Source: Aurifilum marmelostoma | Taxonomy: Eukaryota > Ascomycota > Sordariomycetes > Diaporthales > Cryphonectriaceae | Assembly: GCA_027559495.1 (NCBI GenBank) | Contig: JAMXSV010000017.1 | Span: 310,001-374,000 of the forward strand | DNA: 64,000 nt | Direction of reading: 5' to 3' | In this document: positions 21,207 to 33,626 of the stretch, piece by piece | Numbering within the stretch: position 1 is the first letter of the stretch | Layout of the letters: each line of letters begins with the position of its first letter | Program-made: the position numbers and the translations under genes | Notes under the pieces: generated by a model | What the model saw: only the letters and a program-made list of their open reading frames with translations | Told to the model about the DNA's origin: nothing | The model's database searches: none

Positions 21207-22361
21207 TGTCGATGAAATGAGCGTGAGTGTGACTCGCTTGTGGAAGTCACGTCCCTTGTTGCACCTGGCCGTGTGTGGCCCAGCGGCAGAAATAGCACAC
21301 TACCCGGTGAGGTCGAACCTCTTGAGCAGATAGTCAGACCTGTTTCTGCTGCTCAAGACGGGCCGGACGGGTGGTGAGGCCGAAGCGTGGCAGTGTGTGC
21401 GCAAGTACTTTGTACCTTGAAATAAAAGGTCGAGGTGAGGCTAAGGTGCACGAGGCCTGATGGGATGTCTGAAATTTTGTTCCAGCTGCCGCCGAGTGAC
21501 GTCTTTGCCTCGGCGGGTTGCGGCCCAGCTTACAGGCCTTTGCCCCCCAGAGCCTGTTAGGGGGTACGCCCTGATCTGGCGGGGTGGGCTAACTGAGACC
21601 CAGGCCCAGGGAAGCGAGGTGGGGTCCCCTGTGAGAGCACGGAAGTGTCCCTCACAAGGCAACCCATCATCACTCTTGTGGCTGGCCACCGTAGGCAAAT
21701 CACCTATGAGCGTCATTTGACCATACCGAGCGGGCAGAGCGGAATACGAGGACTTTCGTCTTGTGCCTGAGAACTCGGTCAGAGCCATCTGTATGCTTTC
21801 CCAGCCAATAGATTTCCATCCAATCGTAATGCAGCGTGGCAGCAGTGTTGCGTTTTCCTATTTCAATATCAAGGGAGCCCGTCAGCCCGTCTGGGTCCCG
21901 CCTTGTGACTTGCGAGTTACCAACTGACCCCTGCAAAGACGAGGCCTCTTGGGTAGTTGGTTTGACTCGCCCTGTGGAACAAAGTAACCAACACTGCCCT
22001 CAGCGGAGTGGCCCTACTAAACCTCAACTGCCCCAGCCATTAGTCACCCGCTAGAACCTCATTTCACCTCCCGCAAAAAGTCTTTCCAAACGACGCCAAA
22101 CCAACCAGCGATCTTAACCGACAGGGCACCACAGCAAAACACCAACGCCAGCAACAGACAGACGTCCCATCCCAACCACCTCACGGGCCCGCCCCCGCCG
22201 TGCCAATGACCACCTGATCAGCGATCAGGACAGGTCCATTCAGCTTAGCTCCATATCCGCTCTGCTTCTCTCTCTCTCTCTCTCTTTCTACTGACGTCCC
22301 TCCCACCTAACTTCTCGCTACGGAAACACCATCCACCTTTGGCCTGCCCACGCCGAGAAAG
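21207..22361. other. Divergent promoter region, PreP / taxilin
   Basis: About 1.15 kb between divergent genes. It includes a CT array near 22266-22286 just upstream of the taxilin start. No gene or RNA gene that I can support. Confidence 0.5.
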
Positions 22362-24354
22362 ATGTCCACCTCTGCCGCGCCCCCGGCGACCAGAACGACA
22401 CACGGTCCGACCAGCAACCCCATCACCGGCAATCACGTCTCGCCTGCGCACGTCCATGTCCCAAACGGCCATCATCATCACCACCACCACCACCATGTGG
22501 CCCCCTCCCTTGGAGGACAGGAGCCTCGGCCGCCTCCTGCGCCCCCTGCCGTGGCGCCGGGTACCGCCAACGGCAAGAAGGCGGCCGGTGGAGCGAAAGC
22601 AAAGAAGCCGATCGACTCGAACGAGACGTCCAAACTGCTCGCCCAGCGTATATCGCAGCTTGAGCATGATGCCGCCGGCGAGAAGGACCAGGAGGCTGAG
22701 ATCGGTGCGTGTCCATGCTTGCTGTCCCTCCAGCTCCCCTTAGGTCTCGAGGGCAAGGAAGATATCGCGGTGACGTTTGTTGAGTGGCTGCCCTACATGT
22801 TGTTTTCATGCATGCTGTTGGGACAATGGGCGCCGTTTGCGATGCAGACCAGCTTGTCTCGTGACGTGGGGCAGGTGCGGGGGGGATAGATGAAGGTGGT
22901 CTGAGGACGGAGTCATGATCCCATCTTTGCCAAGTGTGTGCTTGCTGACATTTCTGTTGGGTTTTCCAAAAACAGAGCGCGAGGTGAAGAAGGCAAATCG
23001 CGAGCTGCATTCGCAAACGTCCAAAATGAGCGAGATACAGAAGATCGACCACCTCACCAAGCGGTGCTCCGACCTGCTCGCCGAGATGAAACGCCATGAG
23101 AGGGAGAACATAAAAAATAAAAAGAGGGCCGACCAGCTGCAGAAGGAGAAGGACTCTGTCCGCTCTGAGCTCACCAAGCAAAACGGCCTGAAGGAGAAGC
23201 TCGAGAAGCTGTGCCGGGAGCTGCAGAAAGAGAACAACAAACTTAAGGTCTTTATACACCACAGTACACCCCGAGGGGCTCGATCCCGCCGCCATTGTGA
23301 CTTTTGCTGACGCAGGCCTCTCTGGGGGGGGTTGCATATATAGAACGAGAACAAGACTCTGACTGACACGCAACGGCGCAACGAGACCTCCTGGGACGAC
23401 AAGTACGCACAGCTGCTGCAAACCTTGGAGGACTACCAGGAGGAGAAGGAGAACCCGAGGAAGCAAGTTGTGGACATGGACCTCGACGAGCTGTATGTTG
23501 CACCGTCCTCGTCCCATCGCCTGAGCCGTTCTGGGAGCCCGGGTCTAACAATCAGCAGGTTCAAGGCGCGGTTTAAGTCATTTATCGAGCAGTACGAGCT
23601 GCGCGAGCTGCACTTCACCGCCCTCATGCGGTCCAAAGAGCTCGAACTGCAGTTCAACCTCGCCAAGTATGACAAGGAGAAGAAGAATGCCGAGGCGGAG
23701 GCGGCGCGGGCCCGGCAGCTCAATGCGCAGGTGCAGACGTTCTCTAAAACCGAGACCGAACTCCGAACCCAGCTGAATGTCTATGTGGATAAATTCAAGC
23801 AGGTAGAGGACACGCTGAACAACAGCAACGACCTGTTCCTCACATTCCGCAAGGAGATGGAGGACATGTCCAAGAAGACGAAACGGCTCGAGAAGGAAAA
23901 CGAGAACCTGAAGCGGAAACACGAGAAGATGAACTCCAACATCTTCAAGATGGCCGACGAGCGCAACAAGCACCTCAAGGACATCGACGACCAGCGCAAG
24001 AACAACGAGAAGCTGAAGAGCATCATCACGCAGATGCAACAGCAGGGGCGGGGCATCCCACAAGGGATGCAGGGCACGGTGGAGGGCTGTTACACCGAGG
24101 GCGAGGTGGGCGGCGAGGAGAGCGAGTACGAGGAGGACGAAGAGGAGTACGAGGAAGGTGACGAGGGCAGCGAGGGTGACGATGACGAGGACGACGACGA
24201 GGACGAGGAGGAGTACGAAGAGGACGACGAGGAGACGGAGGACGAAGGACCTCAACAGGGCGGCCAGCTCGCGGCCGAGCACCAACAGCAACCCTACGGC
24301 CCAGAGCGGCCTCCTCCTGCCCCCCAAGCGGCAACAGTCAACGGCGCTCACTGA
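22362..24354 (+). CDS. Taxilin-family coiled-coil protein
   Basis: Taxilins are long coiled-coil proteins; in animals they bind syntaxins and the nascent polypeptide-associated complex. The fungal role is little known. Four exons: 22362-22704, 22976-23247, 23344-23492 and 23559-24354, giving 519 residues. The introns are 271, 96 and 66 bp; the last has a TCTAAC branch site. The N-terminus is low complexity with nine consecutive His. The taxilin domain starts near residue 85 (SKLLAQRISQLEHDAAGEK) and continues through IDHLTKRCSDLLAEMKRHE, LEKLCRELQKENNKLK, FKARFKSFIEQYELRELHF and FLTFRKEMEDMSKKTKRLEK, which are family hallmarks. The C-terminal 100 residues are extremely acidic (Glu/Asp/Tyr repeats) and then Gln/Pro-rich. 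Start and junctions are supported by frame and by continuity of the coiled coil. Confidence 0.9.
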
Positions 24355-26059
24355 GAGGGGATCGCTTCCTCTCTGGCTGACATGCCTTGCGTTATCCTGT
24401 CCTGCTTGCAGAAACCTCTGGCTCATCGATGCTTCCCACGAACTAGCCCTATCTACGTCCGTCGAGCTGAGCAGGTGTTTGTCCCGGAGGCTTCACGATG
24501 TATGTGTGTGTGTGTGTGGCATCCTTGTGAGCGATGCCCTTCCAAGAGGCAGGATTTATCAGGATCTGTACATGTTTCCGGCTGGCAGCCCTGAGGTGCT
24601 TGCAATACTACAGCCTTGTGAGTTGCATAGTCATGACGAGGTAGTCTCTCGTTGTACCTTTTTTGGGTGCTGCGATGTAGGATACATGCCCGAATGACGT
24701 AGCAGAAATTTATGAGTAAGCAAACAGCGTTATATTTACAGTTTTATTTATGGGTGCAGGAGGTGAGATGAGGCCAGCAGAGGTATGGAAGCCTGCTAAG
24801 TTGAGCATGGAGGGATGTATCTGCCAGACTACAGAGCATGCATTAACCCTTCCCCTTCTCTTTGTGTCTTCGACAAAGCGCAGGAGCCGGACGATTATAA
24901 TGATCATGTCAAAAATCAGAAGAATGATAACAAGAAGAAGAGGAGGAGGAGGAGGAGGAGGAGGAAGAAGAACAGCGAAGAGGACATGCGAATGATGAGG
25001 CTGGTGGGGGGGGGGGGGAATCTTCGCAAGCAGCTCTGCTTAAGCTGAGGCGTGAAAGTGAGGCTGCAGCGGCTCATTGCGCGCGGCTCTTTGCCGAAAA
25101 CAGACAGCGTTAACCCGCCAGGCCCGCGCACCCCCCCCCCCCCCCCCCCCAACCCCCCCAAATCTGGAGTTCTTGAAGCCCAAGCTAAGGTGCCGGTCCC
25201 TGGAAACAGCCCCCCAAAAAGGGTACACTGATCAGCCCGAGGCTCAACCACTACTTGTCCAGGGCCGGTTGCACAGTTGGCAGCATAGTACTTTCTTTGC
25301 ACCCGTCCGACTGACTGGAATCCCAGAAACCCTTTGAGCTCCAGACAGTCCTTACCAGTCCGATTTCTCGAGAGCCCCCCCTTTTCTTCTTCTTTTTTAT
25401 TCTTTTTTTATTTCAATGGTGGCACACACGCCAGGCCCCTTCGTCGGGAGACCTCGACATATTCAACTCTCTGAGCAGCGGGTGTGCTTTCTAGGGCCCT
25501 TCTTTTAGTGCTGCCGAGCAAGAAGTGCCCGATTCTGTACGTCATTGTCGCTTGTCATTGTCCTCGACGACGACGACGACAACAACAACAACCACCACCT
25601 GACGCTTGACTCTAATGATGCTCGTGGACTCGAACGCGGAACGTCATCTGTGGTGCTTGGTCGGACTGAAGCTCTACGACTCGAACCTCTTCTCTTCAAT
25701 TGCTTCTTCCCTCTCATTTTCATTATCATAATAACTGCTGCTGCCGCTGCTGCTGCTACGACGACGACACTGCCCAGACGGCGTACGATCCCACCCTCCA
25801 CTTTGATATCGCGACTGCGTTACACGAACCATCCATCTTCCGAAAAATCCGCCGATACTACGCCACAACTGAACGGGGGCTGCCAGCCCCTCTACAACAT
25901 CACTCTGCGGTTGTCCTCTCTCCCTTGCTATCCTGTCCTGCGCCTTGCTGTGCTCCTCTGCGGCACCTTCCTCCCTTTCTTGGGGCCTTCCGACACACGC
26001 ACGCACGCCCGCGTCATCCGCCCTCTCCATCTCCTTAACTCTACTCTTCCGACACCACA
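24355..26059. other. Intergenic region between taxilin and the next + gene
   Basis: About 1.7 kb with no gene I can support. Simple sequence is dense: GAG units at about 24932-24975, a G run near 25007-25018, a C run near 25132-25151, and CGA/CTG trinucleotide tracts near 25564-25600 and 25736-25770. The right part is pyrimidine-rich and is probably promoter and leader of the 26060 gene. Confidence 0.5.
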
Positions 26060-27568
26060 ATGTCCAACTTCCTCGAGGACCCCCGCCTCCGCCAGCGCTG
26101 GAATCAGATCTCCCACACCACCGAGGCCGTCACCGAGAATGCCGCCGCCGGCATCTGGACCTTCCAGCAGGACTACATCAACCCGTGCCTGTCAGCAGTC
26201 GGCGACGCCGTCGAGCCCTGCATTGCCCCTTGCTTCGGCAACCGCGACGAGCGAGCTCGATGGGCCCGCGCCAGGGAGCACCACCAGTATGCCACGCGCG
26301 CCGAGTACACCTTTGACTTTTACGACGACTGGGACGACGATGACGAGCTGCTCGCCAACTCGGGCGGGCGTGGTATACTGGGCGGCCTCGGCGGTGGTGG
26401 CGGCGGCGGTGGGACGTCCAGGGGGGAAGACTGGGACCGCCTGATCGGTGGGTCGGGCGCTGCGTCGAGGAGGGGCAACGCCGGCGAGGTGGGCGACCAG
26501 CCGAGGCGGAAGAGGGGCATGAGCTACGGCACACGCGGCAGCGGGAGGCGCAAGGGCGACGAGGAGGACCCCACCATCATACCGAGCACGACACCCCTGG
26601 GCTTCCTGAGCCGGCTGCCCTGGAAGATCGGGGGCACCCTGAGGTATAAGCCCAGCGCCGCCTTCCTGCAGGACCACCCCGGCGCGTCGAGTCATCCGGA
26701 CGAGAACCAACCATTGCTGGATTCGAACGGGGACGGGGACGGGGAGGTAGTGGGCCGCCCACAGAGCATCACGACGACACAGAGCAGGAAACGAAGCGGC
26801 ACGGGCGGCTCGGGCGACACCTCGGACTCGTACAGGTCGAGGGGAGATCTGTTCCCCAGCGACGGCGAGGAGTACGAAGACGCGCTCGAGATCGACGACG
26901 AGTTCGCCGTGGGCCTCGACAGGGTGGATGACAGGTCGAGCACCACCAAGGGCAAACGGCCAGCCGGTGGCAGCAGCCGGCGGGTGTCGAGGACGGTCTC
27001 GGGGACGACACTGTCATCGCGCACGTCCAGGTCCCCGCTGCGGAGCAGGAGAAGCTCAGGCGAGCCGAGCCCCAACATGGAGGGCTCGCTGCACTCGCTC
27101 ATCGCCTCCTCCCCCTCGATCGACGACCTGCAGCGCGAGGAGGAGGAGGAGGCCAGGCGGCAGGAGGACCAAGAGGTCGCACGCAAGAGGGAGGCGGCCA
27201 CCCAGCTGGCACGGGAGCGCGGTCTGTCGGCGAGTGGGGACTACTACAGCTCTGGCGAGTCCGAGTCGAGAGCAGCCAAAAGTGCAATGTTCAGCGTCGA
27301 GGAGGTACCACGACGGCGCAGCAGTCCCCAGAAGGCGGCACCTGCAGAGACCATCAACCCATCAGAGGAGGCGCAGGAGGCAGCCCAGGGGAGTGCACAA
27401 GACGAGAGAGGAGAAGAAGAAGAAGAAGGAGAAGGAGAAGGGAGGCGAGAGATAGAAGGAGGACGGCTTCGAGACTTGCCAGGGACGGAGGATGACGACA
27501 GTCGGCCTATGCCACCTGCAGATGATGATGATGAGTTTATACCCGCAAGGCTACCGAATTTTCGGTAG
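26060..27568 (+). CDS. Conserved fungal protein of unknown function, acidic and disordered
   Basis: I do not recognise a named family. Single exon, 502 residues, start in good context (ccacaATGtcc). Residues 1-90 look ordered and Trp/Tyr-rich (LRQRWNQISHTTEAVTENAA, AAGIWTFQQDYINPC, PCIAPCFGN) and end in FDFYDDWDDDDELL. A Gly-rich linker follows, then TPLGFLSRLPWKIGGTLRYKP at about 186-206. Just after this is DENQPLL, which fits the [DE]xxxL[LI] dileucine sorting signal. The remainder is Ser/Arg-rich and then an E/R/K-rich stretch (about 360-400) that could be helical; the tail is acidic and ends FIPARLPNFR. The paired cysteines near 60 could be lipid-modified, but that is speculation. The composition of the first 90 residues suggests a conserved functional head on a disordered tail. 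Confidence 0.75.
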   Translation: MSNFLEDPRLRQRWNQISHTTEAVTENAAAGIWTFQQDYINPCLSAVGDAVEPCIAPCFGNRDERARWARAREHHQYATRAEYTFDFYDDWDDDDELLANSGGRGILGGLGGGGGGGGTSRGEDWDRLIGGSGAASRRGNAGEVGDQPRRKRGMSYGTRGSGRRKGDEEDPTIIPSTTPLGFLSRLPWKIGGTLRYKPSAAFLQDHPGASSHPDENQPLLDSNGDGDGEVVGRPQSITTTQSRKRSGTGGSGDTSDSYRSRGDLFPSDGEEYEDALEIDDEFAVGLDRVDDRSSTTKGKRPAGGSSRRVSRTVSGTTLSSRTSRSPLRSRRSSGEPSPNMEGSLHSLIASSPSIDDLQREEEEEARRQEDQEVARKREAATQLARERGLSASGDYYSSGESESRAAKSAMFSVEEVPRRRSSPQKAAPAETINPSEEAQEAAQGSAQDERGEEEEEGEGEGRREIEGGRLRDLPGTEDDDSRPMPPADDDDEFIPARLPNFR

Positions 27569-28249
27569 TACATGACTTTGGCGGCCAAGTCTTGTGTTAT
27601 TATGTTGGCGAACGCCTGCAACACGAAGAGCCTCCTTAGGTTACTAATATGTCGTCGCATTCTGGCATGCTTTCCAAGGAGGGAGAGAGAGGGGGGGACG
27701 CATAAGGCTGGATGAGCTGATTGATCATGACATATATATATCCTACGATATCCAACCTAGTCGCCGTGCTAGATCTACAGAGACTTGCTAGCAAAAGACA
27801 CAACTTTTTTGATCAGTGCGCTTTTTGCCCTCAAGCATCAGTATGGAAGGATGGCGATCCGCGTTGGGGTTCGGATTGTCCGGATCATCCGAGTGCAGAG
27901 ATAATTCCGTCTTATCATCACTGTGAACTTTTTATTCACTTCCTTTCTTTTCGTTGTTTCTTCCTTTGGTTCGTTCCACACTCACGAAACCCCGGCGGAT
28001 TTGGTTATAAAACCGGGGCGGGCGGGTTTCGACTTATACTATGACATGGTAACCAGTAATTTATATATGGGATGCTGTCATAACCGCAACCCCTAGTCTT
28101 GCGTCGTCTCAACTTGGCCGGACCACAACCAGTTTCGAGATCTTTATCCCTCATCGTCATTATCATCATCGTTATCACCACCATATACTTACTTCACACA
28201 CACACACAAGACAAGTCATCTATACAGAAAGAAGAAAACCTCGTCCGCC
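27569..28249. other. Intergenic region upstream of the aldo/keto reductase
   Basis: About 680 bp. It holds the 3' UTR of the preceding gene and the promoter of the reductase, including a TATA element annotated separately. No gene seen. Confidence 0.5.
28006..28012 (+). promoter_or_regulatory. TATAAAA element upstream of the aldo/keto reductase
   Basis: TATAAAA about 240 bp before the reductase start, in a GC-rich flank (ggtTATAAAAccggggcg). A true TATA box is uncommon in fungal housekeeping promoters and would suit an inducible gene. The transcription start is not visible, so this remains a motif match. Confidence 0.35.
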
Positions 28250-29266
28250 ATGGCAGCAACAGCAGCACGCTTCAGCCTGCGCTGCGCCAAAGAATCCGCA
28301 GGCACCATCCCGCTGCCGAACCTGTGCATCGGCGCCTGGTCATGGGGCGACAACGTGACCTGGAAGAACGCGTCGGCCGAGGCGATCAGGGACCTCGACG
28401 ACGCCTGGAAGACCATCGCCCGGCACGACCTCTACTTTGTCGACACCGCAGAGGTCTACGGCAGCGGGGCCAGCGAGCGCATCATCGCCAAGCTGCGGTC
28501 GGACGCGTCGCTGACGCAGGACGAGTTCCGCGCCCGGCTGGTGCTGGCGTCCAAGTTCCTGCCCCTGCCCTGGCCGCCGGCGCGGCTGTTCCCCAGCAGC
28601 GGCATGGTCGGCGCGTGCAGGGCCAGCCTGGAGAGGATGGGCCTGGAGAGCATGGACCTGTACCAGGTGCACGGCCCCATCCACTTCCTCAACTCCATCG
28701 ACAGCATGGCGGGCGGGCTGGCGCGGTGCGTGGAGCTGGGGCTGGCGCGGGCCGTGGGCGTGAGCAACTACAGCCTGGACGAGATGGTGCGCATGGACGA
28801 GGCGCTGCGGAGGCGGGGCCTGCGCCTGGCCAGCAACCAGGTCGAGTTCAGCCTGCTGCGCACGCTCCCCGAGAGGTCGGGCCTGCTGGCCGAGTGCAGG
28901 GCGCGCGGGATCGTGCTCATGGCGTACAGCCCGCTTGGCATGGGCCGGCTGACGGGGAAATACTCAAGGGACAACCCGCCGCCGTCCGGGAGGCGGTTCG
29001 GCGATGTGCCGATGGAGGAGCTGGCGCCGCTCGTCGAGGCGCTGCGGGCGGTGGCGGGCAGCCACGGCGTGAAGCCGAGCGCTGTGGCGCTCAAGTGGGT
29101 GATCCAGAAAGGGGCGATCCCGCTGGGGGGGGTCAAGAATGCGACGCAGGCGGAGGAGAACGCGAGGGCGGCGAGTGACGAGTGGATGCTGAGTGCGGAG
29201 GAGATGGCGGAGCTGGATCGGCATGCGAGGGAGGGGACCACGTCGTTCCTCTGGCAACATGGCTGA
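28250..29266 (+). CDS. Aldo/keto reductase
   Basis: An NADPH-dependent (beta/alpha)8-barrel reductase of carbonyl compounds, similar to the pyridoxal reductase/perakine reductase-like group; the substrate is unknown. Single exon, 338 residues, start in a Kozak-like context (gccATGgca). The catalytic tetrad is complete: Asp65 and Tyr70 in VDTAEVYGSG, Lys102 in LASKFLPLP, His141 in YQVHGPIHF. Further AKR landmarks are GLARAVGVSNYS, the SNQVEFSLL strand, LMAYSPLGMGRLTGKY and the cofactor-binding region IPLGGVKNATQAEENARA near the C-terminus. A TATA-like promoter and lack of introns suit an accessory or inducible metabolic gene. No neighbouring pathway genes help to assign a substrate. Confidence 0.92.
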   Translation: MAATAARFSLRCAKESAGTIPLPNLCIGAWSWGDNVTWKNASAEAIRDLDDAWKTIARHDLYFVDTAEVYGSGASERIIAKLRSDASLTQDEFRARLVLASKFLPLPWPPARLFPSSGMVGACRASLERMGLESMDLYQVHGPIHFLNSIDSMAGGLARCVELGLARAVGVSNYSLDEMVRMDEALRRRGLRLASNQVEFSLLRTLPERSGLLAECRARGIVLMAYSPLGMGRLTGKYSRDNPPPSGRRFGDVPMEELAPLVEALRAVAGSHGVKPSAVALKWVIQKGAIPLGGVKNATQAEENARAASDEWMLSAEEMAELDRHAREGTTSFLWQHG

Positions 29267-30171
29267 GTGGGAGTGTAAGTGGTATGTTATGTGTCAAGGG
29301 CAATAGAATGGCTCTGAGTGTGCATATGTAGCAAAATATATATTATAAACTCAAGATGGTGCCTTTTACAGAGGGGATGAGAACAGCAAAGTCGGTGCAT
29401 GGTTTTGGCTGATCCTTGAAGAACACATAGATGAACAAGACATTGATATAACCTGGGTATCTGAAACTACCAAGAAATGATATATGATGATAACTCTGTG
29501 TTTCACAGCTGGTTCATCACAGCTGGGAGTCTACCAGAGTAATAAAGACACACAGAAATTGGAGGACAAAGGAAGAGAGTGGCGTCTTCTCTTCAGACTA
29601 TCCTGGGCTGTCCCCCTCCCCCCTCCCCCCTTCCCAAAAGCCCCCACCTCCGAAAAGGGAAATAAGAATAAAGATAAGAATTAAGGTTATGCATCTTCAT
29701 GTATACCATTCAGCCAACAGACACATACACACACATACACACGCATACATACTGTGGTACTGTCATTGGTGCACCATAACAAGGTGCTGCGGTTGGTTCT
29801 GATGATGACTTTCCAGGAGCTCCGTCCCAGCGGGTCGGGTCTGTGTGGGGGGATCCCTCCAGGGCCTGCCCCACTATGGTAGCCCCCCAAATCTGCCTGG
29901 CCACAGCGGGGATCTAGGTACCTCGCCAGCTCGCCTAACCCCAGATCCGAGCCTGCAGAAGCTCATCCCAGCCCATTATCTGCTCTGGTAGTACGTGGCA
30001 ATTGTTGTGATACCACGCCCAGAAATTTCCCTTCGGCACACCAGATACAACCCCCTGCCCTCCCCCCTCCCCCATCTACAAGGTTTGGTTGACTTGTCTG
30101 CCTCTGACCACTGTGGCCTCAATCATACCTCAGGACCTGTCAGTGTCAGTGTCATTGTCATCATCTTGACA
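29267..30171. other. Intergenic region between the reductase and CLPTM1
   Basis: About 900 bp with CA-rich repeats near 29721-29750 and no supportable gene. The right end is the CLPTM1 promoter and leader. Confidence 0.5.
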
Positions 30172-32245
30172 ATGCCTGAAGGAAACGGAGGCGCAGCGCC
30201 TGCTGCGCAAGAGGAGCAAGGCGGCGTAAGTCAATTGATGGCCCTTCCAATCTTGCTCAAGCAAGAAGTCAACAAAACTTGACGGTGTGCTGACAGGCAG
30301 AATGACCCCCTAGTCCTCGCTCATGTCGCGCATTGTGTGGGGAGCCACCCTCTACTTCGGCATGCAGTTCGTCATGAAGCAGTTCATGCCCGCTCCGCAG
30401 CAGAGCAAGACCGTCACCGACGCCAGCGGCCAGTCGATCCAGGTCCCTGCCAACACGGGCGACATTCCTGCCTATGCCCTCCGACCCAACAAGCTCGATG
30501 AGGGTGCTACCTGGAACCCCATGCCGCAGAGGATCGCTCCCTTGTGGCCTGACGACAGCGTGGTCGACATCGTCATCACCCTCTCGCCGTCCATGAAGCC
30601 CAGGCCCCTTAAAGACACGCCCGAGGACATGATTGTCTTCAAGGAGACCGAGTACGGCCTTGGCAACTGGAGCGAAAAGCGTACCATAGATACCACCATC
30701 ACCGTGCCACCGTCTGTCCAGAACAATGGCACCCTCTGGGGGCACTTCTACGTCGGTCTGCACGAGCAGGGGGTCAACCTGGACCCCACGCAGAAGCCGT
30801 ACGACCCGGCCAAGGCATACTACTTCCTCTACCCCTTCACCCAGTACATCCCCAAGAAGAAGGTGGCAAAGACCCGAAGCCTCCTCGAGAGCAAGAACCT
30901 CACCGAGGCCGAGGAGGTCGAGGCCGCCGAGGCTGGGTCTCTCGTCATCGGCAACTATTACCACCCAAATACCACCATCTCCTTCGTCCCCGGTGTTGGC
31001 ACCATGATGTACCCCACAATGAACGGTGCCGCCCGCCAGTTCATCACGCTCGAGCCCACCGGCGCCAGGGATGGGTCTGGCCAGAACTCGTGGTACTACC
31101 CTATCCTGTTTGTCAATGGGTTCTGGCAGCTGAAGAGCCACTTCAACCCGGTGAACGAGACCGTCAAGACGCTGCCGCTCCACATTGAGCTGAATAACCT
31201 CGCCAACTGGAAGTTCCAGCTGATGGCCTCGGTCGAGATGGGCGGGCGCGAATCCGCGCGCCAGGCCGCGTTCGGCAACCCCGTCGCTGGCGGCGGTGAC
31301 GGCTCAGAGATCGAGATGATCAAGGAGATCTTCCTCGACACCAACCCGATCCTCCTCGGTATCACCATCGTGGTCAGCATCGCGCACATGATCCTCGAGA
31401 CGCTGGCCTTTGGCTCCGATATTGCGCACTACCGCAAGAAGAAGGACAATGTGGGCATCTCTGTGCGGACGATCCTGGCCAACGTCTTCATGCAGACCGT
31501 CATCTTCCTCTACCTGGTGGACAACTCACAGAACACCAGCTGGATGATCCTCGGCACACAGGGCGTCGGCATCGTCATCGAGCTGTGGAAGATCACGACC
31601 GTGGTCAATGTCAGGGTCCGCGACTCACCGCCTGGCTCATGGCTTCCGAAGCACATTGTGTTTGAGGACAAGCACAAGCTCAGCGAGACGGAGCAAAAGA
31701 CGCAGGAGTATGATGCGATCGCCTTCAAGTACATGTACTGGGTCGGCGTTCCTCTCCTGATCGCCTACGCAGTCTACTCGCTCGTGTACGACGAGCACAA
31801 GTCTTGGTACTCGTTCATCATCACAACCCTGGTTGGATCGGTGTATGCGTACGGGTTCCTGATGATGGTGCCGGCGCTGTACATCAACTACAGGCTCAAG
31901 AGCGTGGCGCACATGCCGGGCAAGGCCATGATGTACAAGTTCCTGAACACGTTCATCGATGATCTGTTTGCCTTCACCATCAAGATGCCCATCCTGCACC
32001 GGCTGGCGACGTTCAGAGACGATATCATATTCTTTGTGTACATCTACCAGAGATGGGCTTACAAGGTTGACTACACTCGTGTCAACGAGTTTGGACAGGG
32101 TGGAGACGATGAGGAGGAGGAGGAGGAAAAGAAGAAACTAGACGATGCCAAGAAGGAGCTTCCTCCTGTGACCTCAGAGGAAGAGGCCTCAAGCGCTAAG
32201 ACGACCGGTACGAGCAGCAAGGGCAAAGCAACCAAGAGAAAGTAG
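30172..32245 (+). CDS. CLPTM1-family ER multipass membrane protein
   Basis: CLPTM1 and CLPTM1L are ER membrane proteins; the latter is linked to scrambling of the GPI precursor GlcN-PI, and the fungal members are little studied. Two exons: 30172-30225 (18 residues) and 30314-32245, with an 88-bp intron (GTAAGT..CTAG). The product is 661 residues. After the short N-terminus there is a hydrophobic segment IVWGATLYFGMQFVM. A large lumenal beta-rich region follows (WGHFYVGLHEQGVNLDP, NYYHPNTTISFVPG). A block of membrane segments follows: PILLGITIVVSIAHMILETL, TILANVFMQTVIFLYLVDN, YMYWVGVPLLIAYAVYSLVY and YSFIITTLVGSVYAYGFLMM, then YINYRLKSVAHMPGKAMMYK and FIDDLFAFTIKMPILHRLA, which are family hallmarks. 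The tail is acidic then basic. No damage seen. Confidence 0.93.
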
Positions 32246-33626
32246 CGGGCGAGAGAGAGAGAGAGAGCTTGTGTGTGACGGTGAACGGCGGCCGAGCCAT
32301 GTCCAAAGCCCTCGTGACTGGTCTCTGCTGCGCCACGATATAGAAGAGATGTTTTGGGACGACCTCTGCATGCACAGACGAGGGTTTTCGCGAGATAGAA
32401 ACTAGCACCTCACGATGCCGTCACTCCCGGTCCCATCCGAGTTCAGTATTCACCTCACCGACCAAGCCAAATAAGAGCGCCGCAGCAGACTGAGCCTCGA
32501 AAGTGGATACTTCGTAATAAAGCCCCGGTCAACAATCGGCGTTGGCTTCTCTGGACCCACACCACCGAGAGCCCCCGGGCGGGCGAAGCCAGCAGCAGCA
32601 CGAGGCACGAGGCGGCATAGCACCACTACCACCACCACCACCACCACCACCTACTCTACAGCGGGTCCATTGCCGGACGGGGACGACCCCAGGGGTTCAA
32701 CTCCAGTGTATGTTCCCACCGGGTCCTTCGAGTCGGTCTAGGCCTGACGGCTGGGCCTGTTTGAGAAGTGGCTTGACGGCATTGTGAATTCGAGACGAGA
32801 CAAGGGCTGTATTGACGCTCAGTCTATCATCATAATATCGATGAATTATCCCGACAGAAAAAGTCAAGGTAAAGATGACTTGTTTTGCATGCATAATTCT
32901 TGTCGACTGATGATGAGCATGTGTTCCAATCACCCCTTTTTCTTTTACCACAGATTGGATCACGCAACAGTCTTCATGTGGCCTTCCCACTACAGACGTA
33001 CCTTGATGGATCGTGTCTTAGTAGCTAGAAACAGCATTGTAACCTCAGGTACCTTGGGGTGGTTTAGACGGTGGGCAGTGCTGTGTTTCTCTCCCTATGT
33101 GCTCAACGCAGTAAGAACTGTGATGACACGCGGCCCACCTCTCGCTGCCAGACGCTACCAAGGGGACCCCTCACCCCTGGACAATAGGCATTCCTCATGG
33201 CAAGCAGAGACCTGTACGTACAGAGCTACGTAACCCGGATGGAGCGAGGGGTAGGGGGGCTTTGCTTTTCTATCTCCCGTCTGGTCTCCATTTCCCCACT
33301 GCTGCTGCGCAGCACATGCGACCCGCAGAGGAGCACTGACAATGACACTCCCTCTTTCTCTTCCATCTGATTGACGTTTCCAAGTGTGTCCTTGCTCCTG
33401 TGATTTTTTTTATTTAATTTTTTCCCCCTCTGGCTCGTCCGATTGGCGTACCCTCTCGAGACGGGGTCCAAAACGTCATCAGTCCAGAGTCGGAGGCCAA
33501 GAAAAGCTAATCTTCGCCCACGCCCCCAAACCTCTACTAGTCCGGAGTAGATAACGCCTAAAGACAACCTCAACCCCTCTGACTGACTCTCCCGACCTGA
33601 CCGGCCGACCTCAGCAGCTCCCTCCC
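32246..33626. other. Intergenic region downstream of CLPTM1
   Basis: About 1.4 kb with a CAC array near 32625-32650. I see no gene on either strand; reading frames here are short and low in complexity. Confidence 0.5.
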
